Shown: positions 21,612-33,839, numbered from the stretch's first letter. The stretch: DNA of 64,000 nucleotides from Canna indica (GCA_034359265.1 CP136891.1:49964001-50028000), one strand, 5' to 3'. Translations and numbers: made by a program. Notes: a model not told the origin generated them from the letters alone.

Positions 21612-22616
21612 ATCTCCCACTTGCACTTTAGCCAATCATCCTGGTATCCGTATACCAATTTTAGTGGTGATCGAATCTGGTGTTGTGGCAATTAGTTTAA
21701 TGTACATCAATGTCTTCCAGTCATCACTTCTTTCCAACAATGAGGTGACACCGCCTTTTAAGAAAAGCAATGATCTTCACGGCATCTTAGTTCCTTAACT
21801 TTGAGCAACAGTCCTAGTATTGTCATACAATATCGGTGCTGAGTTGGCAACCTCAGGAACAACTCCCAATGAATGATAAACTCCTTTATCCGATGTTATC
21901 CTAAGTGGTAGAGTAAGTAGCAAAGCATAAAGCCTTAGTCTCGTTATCGGTTATAGTACCCAGCTAGGAATACTTTCCTGCTTATTGCACCACTATTAAA
22001 GGCATCCTTATACCATCATATGGTTTCATCGACGTATAGAGCACCTCTCATCCTTCTCAAGTGCCCGAGAGAGTTCTCCATTTGCTCTTTAATGTTATTC
22101 ACCAGGGTTTAGCTCGAAAACTACCAGATACCTCTAAGGTATAAGCAATATCAAGCCAAGTGCAAAACATTGCATGATGGATCCCACTGCCGAAGCATAA
22201 TGGATTGCTCTCACCCTTTATCTTTCCTCAGTTGTCTAAGGAGACATCATCTTGAAGAGACTGATGTTATGACTCATAGGCAAGTAACCTCTCTTTTACT
22301 ACCTTCTATGCTCAACCTCCTTAGCATTGTATCAATATACATGGGCTGGGGCAATTCTGGCATCCTTTCAGACCTATTCCCAATAGATCGTAATACTGAG
22401 TATATAGGAGGCCTTTCCCAGATGTACCATGGAGAATCAATATGGGTAATAACTGGAGTATGGGAACTTGTTTTTCCCCCAAGTATGTCATACAATATGA
22501 CTACACTCCCACTAAACACCTTGTCTATACAAGGTTCAACCACATTTTTGATAAAATCAAAACCCTTTTGACTATCTCATCAAAATGGATGTTTCAACTC
22601 TTCGATGCTAGCTGTA
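21612..22616 (-). pseudogene. Copia RT and RNase H remnant, minus strand
   Basis: On the minus strand a polypurine tract GTGGGAGATT (ends 21612) abuts the LTR. Upstream, highly decayed pol can be read: YGFI-type, then KNVVEPCIDKVFSGS (near 22540), PMYIDTMLRRLS (near 22330) and an RNase H PILYDNT motif (near 21830). The RT catalytic Tyr-x-Asp-Asp region is destroyed (reads ILYDILGG). Many frameshifts and stops. The integrase and gag are missing: a gypsy LTR begins at 22617. It is a copia lineage different from the SIRE elements. Confidence 0.65.
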
Positions 22617-22967
22617 TGTAATATCCTAGATATTTTAACTATTATTCCCTTTATGGTTTGTGTTTGCTAGCCTAGCGGAGTAGTCCGAGGTCGAGCCGAG
22701 ACGACTCATTGTCCGGTGCGAGCTTGCGATCTCATGTAAGTAAGAATATGAGTTACGTGAATTTTGCTTGTGTAGTTAAATTTATTTAATTTTATGTTGT
22801 GTAGGCATGACTACTTAGTTAACTATGTTGATGTGGATGTGCATATGTTGTTGCTTATAATTTATCATGGGATTAGAATAGGATTAATTAAGTTAGCGGG
22901 TTCGGATTCGGCTTGAGGCGGATGCGGGTTTGATAAAGGGTTAGTGGAGTTAGGGTTGAAGAGGGAG

Positions 22968-22974
22968 TATAAAT
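22968..22974 (+). promoter_or_regulatory. Gypsy LTR TATA box
   Basis: TATAAAT in 'gagggagtataaatcccc', about 350 bp into the LTR. A pyrimidine-rich presumed leader follows. Confidence 0.6.
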
Positions 22975-24404
22975 CCCCCTCACCTTGGCTTGCGGCTCCC
23001 TATTGGAGCCGCACAAACAATTTGAGAAGAGGAGCTAGCCAGCCACCAAGACGCCAGCCAGCCCCTCTCCCCTCTTCCCCATGGAGCCGCCACCCTCAAT
23101 AGCCAAGCTACCGAGCTTCTTTCCCTTCTCCTTCCTCTCCTTCTTCCTTACCTTTGGAGCCAAGCCAAGCTAGCCCCTCTCTCTTCCTCTCTCCCTCTCT
23201 TCAAGCCGGCGGCTTGAGGTGAGCCGCTGCCCCCTCTTCCCCCTTCTTGGGGTCTAGCCGCCACCTCTTGAAGCCAGATTCGAGGATCTCGTCCGGGATT
23301 TCTCCCCTAATCATCCTTCCTATTTAGGTGAGTGGTTTCTTCGAATTATTGAAGCCGATCTTGAAGGCTTAATTGTTCTTATATGTTTTATGTTGATCTC
23401 TCAAGTTTTCGCCGTTCTTTTGATTGTCGTGTTTGAGAAGACCCTAAACCCTTCCCTATGGGGTTCGGCAACCCTAGGATGACACTAGGGGTGCTCGGCC
23501 AAGGGTGGAGCAAGGGTGCCCTCAAGGTGTTCGATGAAATGCCCAAGTGAAGGATCTTGGTTATCTTATAGTTTATGTCTTGAATTGCTTATTAAAATGA
23601 GTTCTTATATGTTCAAGCATGCTTTGTATTTAATCTATGATTTTTGGAAAAATCTTGTTTTTACAAAATATGGATCATGAAGGTTCTTGGAAGATGGGTT
23701 CTTGTTCTTGGTGTTTGTTCTTGTTTATGGTGTTGTTGGTGCTTGTTAGCCTTATTTAAAGATTGTGAAATTTGAGAGATTTATCTCAAGATTAGTATTC
23801 TGTTTTGATGATAATTAAGGATATAATTCTGTAAATTTTGGATTTATTTTCATGCTATGATGAAAATTTAATGTTGCTGGAATTTCATGCTGAGAATGAT
23901 GAATCTGTGCTGATTTTAAAATGTTTGTTGTGGTGTATGTATTTATCTGAGCATAGTCGTCTAACCTATCGTTCGACCAGAAAATATAGTTTGGAAACAT
24001 AGGTCATACTCTAGAGACCAGATTCGGGTTAGATACATCAGTTTCGAGCATAACAGTAAGCTAAACAAAACCCTAAAACAAAATCCAAATCTTGGTGATC
24101 TAAATTTTAATTGCATAATTAAAATTGGGCAAAGGGGCAGCATAATCTATTATGAACCAGCAAGTTAAGTTTATGCAGGAAATAAAACCACACGGGTTAT
24201 GACATTATGGGTCTAGGAGTTGGGGTCGAGTATTGGAGTGATGAGACGCTTCCCAATAAGGACACCCCTAAGACACCGTAGGAGAGACTTGACTTAGGTC
24301 ATGTTGCACCATATCTTTATGAATGGCGAAGAGGCTCGTTGAGGAGCCGGATTGCGGGCTAGGCTCGGGAGATTGGATGGCCAATTTCCAATATGTGGAA
24401 TAAG

Positions 24405-24715
24405 TTCGGTTGAGCAAATCTCGATTGTTCTGGTTTGTCCTTGTGGGATATGTTTGGAGGGCCTACCCGATTATCCCCGAGGTGGTTTTAAGGAATAAGT
24501 TCAGAGGGCCTACCCGATTATTCCTATGATATCTTAAAGGGGTAAGTTTGGAGGGCCTACCCGATTACTCCTGTGATATCTTAAAGGGGCAACTTCGAAT
24601 GGATGAATCTCGATTGTCCCTTCGCGTCTCGTTGAGCAAGTTCGGAGGGCCTTCCCGATTGCTCCCAAGTTTCTTTATAGTAGGATAAGTTCGGAGGGCC
24701 TTCCCGATTACCCTA
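24405..24715 (+). repeat. LTR minisatellite, GGAGGGCCTACCCGATTA type
   Basis: Six or so imperfect units of roughly 45-60 bp each carry the core 'ggagggcctacccgatta', or its 'cttcccgatt' variant, followed by a 'cctatgatatcttaaagg'-like linker. The corresponding reverse array is at 53840-54165. Confidence 0.75.
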
Positions 24716-25361
24716 GTATGTGTTGTTGCCTTAGGGTATGGTAGGCTTAGGCCTGTTGATCTTCACCATTTGGGTGTTGGATGCCTTCGAGTAGGTGGTG
24801 GCCAGATGGCCTGTTAGCTGGTCACTCCCTTGTGACATTTTTCTGCTTGAGTCAGGAGTTTTTCTTTACGCATCTTATCTATGTTGTTTTTCGTGGGGGT
24901 TGGTAGATACGCTCACTGAGTTCTTTTGAACTCACCCGTTGTCATTGTTTTGTTTTGCAGAGCCTGACTGGTGAGGTGGTTGTAATCTAGCAGCTGGAGG
25001 GCAGAGGAGCCACATGATCTCATAGCAGTCTTAGTTAGGGGTTGTAATCTAGTCTGTAGTAGTTTGTCATGCACTTTTGTTTTGGTATTTTGGAGTTGTA
25101 GTCCCGTGGGGACATTCATATTTTTATTCAAATTTTATTTAAATATTAGTTTTGATACTCTTTGATTCATGTTATTCCGCACTCGTGCTTTTGACAAAAA
25201 CTATATTGTTTAATGAAATATGTTTCTATTTCTCTTTATAAATAAAACTATTGTTTTTTCTGCTATCTTTTGTGAGTTGGCATGTGCATGAGTTAGGTTG
25301 CGGGGTATAGACACGTATACCCTGGCCGGTCACGTGACCCTGAGTTCGGGGCATGACAATA

Positions 25362-25373
25362 TGGTATCAGAGC
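25362..25373 (+). other. Primer binding site (tRNA-iMet type)
   Basis: TGGTATCAGAGC lies three bases after the gypsy LTR end. Confidence 0.9.
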
Positions 25374-25572
25374 ATATGGTTTGGTCTGACTACGACCTAG
25401 AGTTATCACCGTATAGGGCATTGCTAGCGTGTCAGTATACGGTAGGGGTATGTTATGAGATCAATGGGCTAAGTGTGCACCTCAGCACACCTTGTGGTTT
25501 AATTACTTAACGACTTAGGGTGTATTAAATTGTTTAATTTTTTGATATTTTCTTTCTGGTGATTCCAGATCA

Positions 25573-26163
25573 ATGGAAGCTTTTGATGCCGCAAGGAGCG
25601 GTAGTGGCAGGAACTCTACTAAGCGTCGAGGATGAGGCCGGGGTCGTGGGCGACCACCGCAAGCCCGGGAGGAGGTGGGATAGGATCCCATGGTTGTACA
25701 GTTGCAGGCTTGGGTGGCTGAGCTGACAGAGGCACTCCGCAGGGAGCAGGAGCTGAGGCAGTAGCCACAACCAGTACCAGCAGCACCCGCAGTACCAGAG
25801 GTGGTCCAGCCAGTGGCACCGGTGCTCAGAGCCCCTAGAGCACCTTCATATTCAGATTTTGTTGCATTCAGGCCACCGGAGTATACAGGGATAGGTCAGT
25901 GGGTGGAGGTCACCAGTTTCCTAAGAGATTGCAGCTTGGTTGTTCTTCTGAGACGACCGCTCGACTGATCGTGCTACAGCTGAGAGGTCCAGCGAAAGAT
26001 TGGCTTCACACCTAGAGGGACCACAGAGCAGCAGATGCACCACCTCCTACCTTGGAGGAGTTTAGAGCTGCTATGGTGGAGAAGTCCGGGACAGGCGGGC
26101 GAAAGAGTTCGAGCTACTGCATCAGATGGGCAGTATGTAAGTGATAGATTATGAGATGGAGTT
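25573..26163 (+). pseudogene. Tekay-like gag N-terminal fragment
   Basis: The ATG at 25573 begins MEAFDAARSGS. A stop-riddled Arg/Gly stretch, a Gln/Glu-rich segment and APRAPSYSDFVAFRPPEYTG (retrotransposon gag start, about 25835) follow. Several frameshifts affect the region after 25900. It ends at 'gagatggagtt', in the middle of a gag sequence that continues in the minus-strand copy (near 52427), because a SIRE LTR starts at 26164. Gag would form the particle; only an N-terminal part survives here. Confidence 0.8.
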
Positions 26164-26504
26164 TGTTGGCCTAAGGTTTTCTACCTTGGTCTTAATCTCA
26201 ATTTTGATGATAACAAACATGGAACTATTATTTCATTAAGAATTATTTTCAGCTACCATATCGGTTAGTGCTCGATGTCCTCGATCGGAAATATCAAAGA
26301 AATCAAAAAATCGGAAGGACATTGATTTGCGCATACGGGTTCATCGTGGAAATCTCTCGAAGTTCTATGTGTGCACTAAAAACATCTTGGACGAGTCTAA
26401 AGAACACATGGAAAACTCTCCAAGTTGACGCACATTGAAGGCCGGAACCTTGAAACGAAGCGCGCAAGAAGAAGGCTGAAAAAATCAAGTTCAGCCTAGG
26501 TTCA

Positions 26505-26720
26505 GTCGATCGAATGTAGTGAAGAATTGGCAGTAGCCAATTCAGTCGACCGAATAGTGTCAAAAATTGGCAATAGCCAATTCGATCGACCAGATAGCAG
26601 AGAAGCTGAAGCGCGATATAGTCGGTCGACCGAACAAAGTGACAATTTGCTTTCGGTTGATTGATCGGTCGACCTACGATCGATCGGTCGGCCAACAATC
26701 GATCGGCCATCGATCGGATG
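26505..26720 (+). repeat. U3 palindrome array
   Basis: Two 'attggcagtagccaattc' units (26526, 26566) joined to GTCGACC or GATCGACC, then dense GATCGATCGG-type palindromes to 26720. Confidence 0.7.
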
Positions 26721-26780
26721 GCGGAAATGGCTAGTTTTCCGCCTGTTGAGCCGCCTGTTTCATGCCTTCTCTTCATGGCT

Positions 26781-26788
26781 TATAAATA
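26781..26788 (+). promoter_or_regulatory. LTR TATA box
   Basis: TATAAATA in 'catggcttataaataggaag', 60 bp past the U3 array. Confidence 0.7.
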
Positions 26789-27549
26789 GGAAGCCATGAG
26801 AGCCTTCCTTTAGACTTTTGATCACTCCTAACCTCCTTGAGCCATCTCTTGATCAATTCTAAGCCTTCATTGAGTAAATCTTGTGAAAACCCTAGCTTGA
26901 ACCTTTCATCTCCTTGATTAAGCCTTTACTTCATTGCTTCATCATCAAAGGCATCAAGAGGAAGCTAGGAATCATGCTATGGAGCTAAGTAATTTATTGT
27001 TTGATTTATTTCTCCATTTTGTGTCGTATTTTCTTATTATTTCATTGTACTTGAGTTTGTAAGAAGACCTAGTGTAAGGTCTTGTCACTGAGTGGTATCC
27101 TTGGTGTAGAAGGTGCAAAGCCACTTGTGTAAACTTAGTTTACTAGGATTAGTTGAGTTGTCCCTTAGGTTGAGGTGGGAGAGTGCTCTCGGTAGGAAGG
27201 TGGGATACTTCCGGGTGTGGAAGTGCCTTCGGTTTGAGAGCAGAGACTTTCCGGTGTAAAGTCCTTGTTGTAAGGGAAACGATATAATCTAGTAAAGCTA
27301 AGTTTGGAAATCCTAAGCGGGGTGCATAGGTAGTGGAGTAGGCATTGGGGCCGAACCACTATAAATACTTGTGTTAGCATTGTTTTCTTTGTGTATCGAA
27401 TTGATTATCTTTATTACTCGCTTTCGCATTTAGTCGTCAATTGTGAATTGCCTAAGTAACTTAAGAAACTATTAAGATTAATCTAGTAAAGATTAGTTAA
27501 CATACTATTCACCCCCCCCCCCTCTAGTGTGGCCATTTCACCCAACAAT

Positions 27550-27561
27550 TGGTATCAGAGC
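27550..27561 (+). other. Primer binding site (tRNA-iMet type)
   Basis: TGGTATCAGAGC, two bases after the LTR end. Confidence 0.9.
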
Positions 27562-27614
27562 GGGTCGTAGATTGAGATTTTACCATCTCTCCTACACTTT
27601 GTTTCGATCCTGAA

Positions 27615-28948
27615 ATGACACTAGAGTCGGTTGTTTGCACACCTCCTAGGTTCGATGAATTGAACTTTGGTCTTTGGAAGTCTAGGATGTACACTTACTT
27701 AAACACTAGAGGTTTTGATGTTTATGACATGATTAAATTAGAATACATTAAACCTAAGGTTGACATGCTTGATTGGAGTGAACTTGACAAGAAAATGTTT
27801 CAATCTAATGGAGATGCTATGTACTCCATATTTTGTACCTTACCTAATAGCATCCTTGAAAAAGTCATGCATTGTACTTCGGCTTTTGATATTTGGGCAA
27901 CTTTAAATGTGTTATATGATTATGCCAAAACCGAGGAGTTAACTACTTTTTATTAAGGTGGTGATGACAATGGTCATCCCTCCAATGCTAACTTGGTTTT
28001 TGAGGCCCATAGTGTTTCTAGTCAAAAAGACATTTCAAAGAGCCTAAAGAGAAAGGTCATTTGCCATTTGTGCAAGGAGAAGGGGCATATCAAGAAGAAT
28101 TGCCTATTATTGAAAAACAAAGCAAGGAAGAGGTCAAATGCTTCTACATCGTCCTCTGATTCCCTCGAAGCATCTCTCATCATGACAATATAGCTACTTC
28201 TCAATTGTGCCTCATGGGATTAAAAAATGAGGTAAATCCTTCCACCTCTTGTCATAATAAAAAATTTATTGATAATGATAGTCATAGCTCTTCTAGTTCA
28301 TTTAACATGCCATATGAGGAACTAGTTGAGGAATGTAAAAAAATGTATGCCTTGCTTGTGAAAAAGAACAAGGAAAATAGAAAACTAAAGAAAGAAAATT
28401 TAAGGCTTAGTTCTCATGTGCATGAACTAGAAAATGAAAAATTGAATACAAGTACACTTGTTTCTTGCCATGATGATTTTAAGCTTGAAATTGAGAATTT
28501 AAAAAGTGAGGTAAAAGACTTGAAAAATGAAAATGAAGGTTTGAAATCAAAAATGAAACTTAGGAGTAATGATTTGAAAAATGACTTCAAACTTGAGAAT
28601 GAAAAATTGAAAGTTGAGAAATGCATGTTAAAATCTCAACTACATGCATTGCATAAATCTATGAATGAGTTGAAGAATGAGATATTGGTTTTGAGTACGA
28701 AAGTTAATGCTTCCTCTTTTAAGAATTCTAGAAATCAAAATGTCTTATTTAGGAAACCTCAAAACAAGAATGCTTCATTTAAGAATGCTCATGCTCATCA
28801 TAGTTTACATGTTAAGCATTCTAACTTTAAACCTCATGTCCACAAAAAGGATTAAAAGAAAGAATTGCATGGACATTGTTTTTGTTGTGGCATATATGGG
28901 CATGCGATCTATGATTGTGCTTTTAAAGTGAATCCTAGTGTTGTTAAG
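27615..28948 (+). pseudogene. SIRE-like gag, broken
   Basis: The ATG at 27615 begins MTLESVVCTPPRFDELNFGL (UBN2-type gag). An in-frame TAA is at 27954. The first zinc knuckle CHLCKEKGHIKKNC lies near 28063-28105. A frameshift near 28190 leads into a long Lys/Glu/Asn coiled coil (28320-28690), a His-rich stretch (28790-28850), a TAA at 28853-28855 and the second knuckle CFCCGIYGHAIYDC (about 28877-28920). It ends at a junction at 28948. Apart from three lesions it is the most complete gag of this family here. Confidence 0.85.
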
Positions 28949-31409
28949 TGTCACACCACGACATATCGAGTAAAAGAAATCTCAACACACTTTATTAAAA
29001 GTTTTCAAAGTCATAATTTTTATGTTTTCCAAAACAAGTAAGAACACCAACATCAAAATAACTGAACGTTCAAGTAACAAGTTTTACAACTCTTTTTCAA
29101 ATACAACTGTCAGTGCAGAAACAAATAAACACTACTAGACATTGGTCTAAGACTCATGGACACCGCTACGAGATATGGCACCACCTCCCGCCTACCAGCT
29201 GCACCATGTCGACAAGCTAAGTCACTGCTCATGCTCTGCAAAAATAAAGAATAAATTATGAGTCCACTTGGGACTCAGTGAGTGGCTCTAGTGAACGTCC
29301 ACATAAGCCTCAGTCATGTATATATCATATAAGGAAACAAAATGAATGTATAAGGAGGTAAAATACTTCGAATGGACCGACCCCCAATGGGTCAATCTGT
29401 AAAATTGAATATGATAACTAGCCATCTCGGCCTATCAAGCCTCCAGCATCTAGCCCTTGGGCCTACTTATGGAATAAATATCTTGGCTACAGCCATCCCT
29501 ACTAGGTAGTATCATACTGGCCATCAGCCACATCTTCTCAAGATGTAAGCAAACAATCTCGGGCCATCGACTAGGATAGTCCACTAGTCTTCGGACACCG
29601 TCTGGCGTAAGGATAGCTAGTCCCACCCAACTGGGGTCTGGAACCTAGCGGGCCCGTTGGCGCACCTCAAGACCCAACACTGGCAGAGCTAAGCATTGGT
29701 CGTTCCCGACCTCCACGCTCGTCGGTGGACCATCTCAAACACATCACACAATCAATATCCTAGGGTTTCCATATATACACTTCGGGCTATTGCCCGTATC
29801 TAGCCCTAATCCGGGCTACAGGGTCAACAATTTATGCCGCCCTTTCACAATGTGTACACCTAGGAGTTCTAGGTTTCCAAATGTTTACAAGAAGTCCTAG
29901 AAGTGATATCGTCTCCTAGCTAAGTTTCCATATAAACACGAAGGACGTCTCGCGATGCCTTACATGTTGTCTACCCTTCTACACTACCTTGGGTGAGGAA
30001 TTCCTTGTACCGACTTTGGAATTCTGCCCATGAACATTTTTGGACAGCATGTATAATCTAAAGAAAAATATTCAAATGTTACAACATCTACTATAAATAA
30101 CCACAATATTCATGCATAACAACTTTACACTACCTTAGGAATTAAGCTCAATAAAAAACAATTATCTAACATGGCAAGGGAGTAATGAATTCAAAAATGT
30201 AGGAAACACTAAGCATGGTAAACAATTGCAACATTTCAAAATTTAAAGATCTAATGCTAAGGATGGTCATAAGGCTAGCATTCCTACAATCCAAAATCAA
30301 TCAATCTACTTGCTATGATTGATGTTCTTCCTAAGTATTGTTATACCTACATGTGTGAACCTTATAATCAAGTAAGTTTCCATCTAAAGCTACTCTCTTC
30401 TCCCCTCCCTAGTCTTGGCCGAGCCATGAGCAAGAAGAACCTTGCTCGGCCATGGCCCTTAAGGTAGGAAAGGGAAAGGAGACTCTAGCTATACTTCTAA
30501 TTCTTCGATTCCGAGTATAACTTAATATCAATGGACTATTTTACCCCTTCCCTTACCCTTGGCCGAACCCTCTTCATGAGGTGTAGGGTTCATTCGGCCA
30601 CAACAAGAGAGATCTAGGGAAGATATGCTTCATGACGCGTGAAACCTACGATTTGAACTACATCAATCATGAACATGAAATCATCTAAGGGCCTTCTTGC
30701 CGTCAAGGGAATTGGGGAAAATTTTGGCATGACCTTTCCCCTTTTCCCATGACTCGGCAGCCCTAGCAATTGAAAATCGATGAAGAAACAAGGTACTCCG
30801 TCAAGAAATCATACACAACAGCGATTACATGTCGATAAAACCAAGATCCGACGGAAAGATCGTGAGAAACTCGTCCTATCACAACTAGGGGTTAGGCAAC
30901 CTGCCTCGCCCAATCTTCTAACTCTAAGTACTCACCTAGATTGCGGAGAACGAAAGATCGGGCGACGACGACTTGAAATTTTCCGGCGATGACGCGAAAT
31001 CCCGGATCGATCCAAGTCCTCCAAGCTTTCCCTTGCTCTTCTTCCTCTCTCCCCCTAGGCATCCTTGTGCAACTCAAGGGAGGGGCCGCACGGCTGCAAG
31101 ATGAAGGTTTTAATCCCTCATCCAGCTTTCCAAAGATTGCTCCATGACTCACTTAACTCATACTCGAACCTCGACTAAACCCAAACTCAACTTGGGTTCT
31201 GACTCAACCCATAATATGAATCGATTTAACTTGATTTAAGGAATGAATTCATAAAAGGAAAGTTAATCACCCACATAGATTTCATGAATCATTAGTCGAG
31301 TCATACCTTTTCACTCGAGGCGATCCTGAGGCTCGACTCGACTACCCTCGGGTCCGGCGCGCTGCACCAAAATAGATTTTTATATTAGGAAATTTTTCTG
31401 GATCTTACA
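28949..31409 (-). mobile_element. Gypsy LTR (Tekay-related subfamily), minus strand
   Basis: On the plus strand it starts TGTCACACCACG and ends GGATCTTACA, so on the minus strand it reads TGTAAGATCC...GTGTGACA, like the TGTAATATCC...CATGACA LTRs at 22617 and 53197. It shares the layout 'gactcagtgagtggctcta' (near 29272), 'tactcaccta' (near 30930) and a final 'gactcgactaccctcg'. About 2461 bp. The flanks are ttaag and ttatg (4 of 5), but the right flank is not the copia gag found on the left, so the duplication is doubtful. Confidence 0.65.
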
Positions 31410-32650
31410 TTATGATCATGAAAATTTCGAATTTGTAAGAGACTGACCACAGGCACAATTTTATATTAAAAAAGCATGTCCTATAAACATAGAGTCCCTT
31501 CTTTAAATCCCAAGAAGACAATTCGCAATTGTATTTCACCATTAATTCAAAACCAGAATTTTGTATTACTTCCTTCTTAGTGTTAGGTTCGGCCGGCCCT
31601 ATGGGTTTAGGGACAATCCTAGCGCTGTCGCATCTAAGACTTTACAATGATGTCAATCTTCAACACAAATCAACCAAGCAAGATAACCTTCATCTCTGAT
31701 TCATACCGAACATTTATTTAAAAATCATAAAAAATTCAGAATTTATTTACCTCCCAACCCAAAACTAGAATTTACATGAAAACCCCTCCTCTTATACCCT
31801 AATTGGCCGGCCCTAAGGGCCTAAGGTACTCTCTAGGGCTATCGCACCCCTTACCAAGGAATCAAATTTTCATCATTAACCACATCAAGAAGCAAGGAAT
31901 CGATCAGAAATCCAATCAAACGAAAAATTCCAGACTAAGGGAAGGGAAGAACACTCATCATCTACACCGAAACATGAAGAATCAAGCATCATCACTAAGG
32001 GGTGACTAAGGGAAGGGAAGAATCCTATGACTAGAGTTCAAGAACACTCACATCTACACCGAAACATGAAGAATCAAGCATCAAAACATATTAGAGAAAT
32101 AAATTTCAGTGAGATCTTCCGCCACAAGGAGGGGCGGCAAAACATGGGAAAGTCCTATGAGCAAGGGTCCAAACCACTCACCTCAAATCATAGCCCTGGT
32201 TGGATCTCGTTCTCTAACGTGTCGACCCTTCTTCCTGCTCGTGTGTCCCTAAAACGAACCGTCCAAAACAAATATCCACCGTTCTGATTAATAAACAAGG
32301 AGTCTCAGACATGCCCTCCAAATTTAGTCTGATCATACCCTGGATGGTATCCCAATTGCTCGATTGGATGAAACTCAACACTGTAGAAATCTGATGAAGA
32401 AACCAATGAACAATGCTTTGGTTTTTTCGTCACAATCACATATCCGAATGTCAAAATAAAATTTCCACCGTACAGAATCTAGAACATGAAGTCTAATACT
32501 CACTGCCCCAATTTCAGCAAGATCAGACTATGGATGCTCCTCCGATCGTGGAGTTTGATGAAGTTCGTCACTGCAAGAACAGTTTGCCGAGAATTCACTT
32601 CCTCCCTCTCCAAGCGTGCACCTCCTCCTAGGGATGTGTGCACTGTCAAG
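31410..32650 (-). mobile_element. Another gypsy LTR fragment, minus strand
   Basis: Phrases typical of the same LTR class recur: 'cggccggccct' with 'cctagcgctgtcgcatc' (near 31620), 'cctctagggctatcgcacc' (near 31840) and 'ccactcacctcaaatc' (near 32170). No coding sequence was seen. An internal stretch is duplicated (31932-31990 and 32005-32085, sharing 'acaccgaaacatgaagaatc'). Both edges are unclear; on the right it joins the Tat-type protease near 32650. Confidence 0.45.
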
Positions 32651-33033
32651 TCCAAATCCAGCCTCTCTCTGTCGATGACCAGAAACTATATGTCTATTGC
32701 TCTGGTTCTTGGTGCGAAGCCGAATGTGGTGGTCATCCGTAACTGGCCTTTGACCTTTATATTATCTCCTGAGAAGCTGACAAGCTCCTTGTGGTACGGA
32801 CATAGCGAGGATTCGTTGATGTCCATTCTTTTGAGTGTTTGGTAGAAGAGGACGTCGGCAAAGCTTCCCTGGTCCACCAGAACTTTCCTAACAAGGAAGT
32901 CAGCAACGAACACAGAAATAACGACAGGATCATGCAGGTTCTTGTCAATCCCTTGGAAATTAGAGTCGTAGAAAGATATTACCAGTGTGGGTATGCATGG
33001 CCTTTGTGACCCAGCTATTTCACCGACGATCAT
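32650..33033 (-). pseudogene. Tat-type gypsy protease fragment
   Basis: The minus-strand ORF contains FQGIDKNLHDPVVIS, then VRKVLVDQGSFADVLFYQTL. The Asp-Gln-Gly-Ser motif is the protease active site in the form usual for the Tat branch. LSGDNIKVKG-like text follows, then a stop near 32686 and a short FLVIDRERL continuation. The protease would process the polyprotein. It is cut by the junction near 32650, before RT. Confidence 0.75.
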
Positions 33034-33078
33034 AACTGTCTGGGGTGATTGTGCTGCGGAACTGTCTTCTCAAACAAA

Positions 33079-33411
33079 TCATCCTGTTATGTAGTCAATA
33101 ACTCCCCGAGCGCTGGGGTAGGACCGCTCACTTTTTGAGTCGTCTGCTGTATCATCGAGTTGTGGGGTCTCACTGAGGCCCCGATGTGGTTGGTAACTTG
33201 ATCGGATGTAGTGGTCGAGGTGACCTTCTCTTATCAATCGCTCGATCTGGTCACGAAGGACCACACATTCTTCAGTGGTGTGTTCAAAGGTCTGGTGGAA
33301 TTCACACCTTTTGCTCTTATCGCATCTGTACGAAGATTTTGAGCTTTCGGGGCGGCCCGAGGGCCTAAGAAGTTGTAAATAATGTACTTCTTGTAGTGTT
33401 ATTTTCCTTGA
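33079..33411 (-). pseudogene. Tat-type gag C-terminal part
   Basis: Reads CDKSKRCEFHQTFEHTTEEC, then VVLRDQIERLIREGHL. This is the Cys/His gag motif typical of Tat elements, ending at a stop at 33079. A frameshift separates it from the protease. On the right it stops at 33411/33419, the target duplication of a hAT-like element; upstream gag continues at 36815. Confidence 0.75.
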
Positions 33412-33839
33412 TATATTAATAGGGTTGTCCAAAATTTGAGTTACACCGAACCGAATTATTTGGTTTGGTTCAGTTTGAACAGTATCAGGTTCGGTTCTTG
33501 AGATGAACCGAACCTGAATACTGTGTTCGGTTTGGATCCGATTCCTGAACTCCGGGAACCGACCCGAACCGAAAACCAAACTAATTTTTTTTAAAATAAA
33601 TGTTTTAAGTTTTTATACACAGTTAATACTATTACACGAATCCAGACCCGCCGACCCGATTCTCATTTCTCATATCTCACTCGTCTCTCCCGAGTCCGAA
33701 CACTCATCTCTCCTGACCGCCCCATCTAGGGCATCTACCAATTGCCACATCTCCACGCCTCGTCGAGTCGTTGGTCGTCGCCTACTCGTCGGCTTACTCG
33801 CCTCCTCCAGTCCTCCACTCTGGCGCCTTCCTCCACTAC

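Larger units (their letters stand above)
22617..25358 (+). mobile_element. Tekay/Del-like gypsy 5' LTR, plus strand
   Basis: It begins TGTAATATCCTAGATATT and ends GGGGCATGACA, 2742 bp. It is the mirror of the minus-strand LTR at 53197-55911 and a relative of the solo LTR at 33840-36256. It has a TATA box near 22968 and a minisatellite at 24405-24715. It is followed directly by a primer binding site and gag. Confidence 0.9.
26164..27547 (+). mobile_element. SIRE-like 5' LTR
   Basis: TGTTGGCCTAAGG... to ...CACCCAACA, 1384 bp, with perfect TGTTGG/CCAACA inverted ends. The U3 array is at 26505-26720 and the TATA box TATAAATA at 26781-26788. A C-rich run sits near the end (27511-27522). It is the best-preserved model LTR of the family in this window. 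Confidence 0.9.
26164..28948 (+). mobile_element. SIRE-like copia 5' LTR plus gag, 3'-truncated
   Basis: A complete 5' LTR (26164-27547), a primer binding site and gag up to the second zinc knuckle. It was inserted into the gypsy gag at 26163. The element stops inside gag at 28948, where a minus-strand gypsy LTR begins. No pol or 3' LTR of this copy was found downstream. Confidence 0.85.

Noticed and set aside
30780..31152. Overlapping ORFs on both strands
   Set aside because: They are in the GC-rich part of a gypsy LTR that also has ORFs at the same place in its relatives, without conserved protein sequence.
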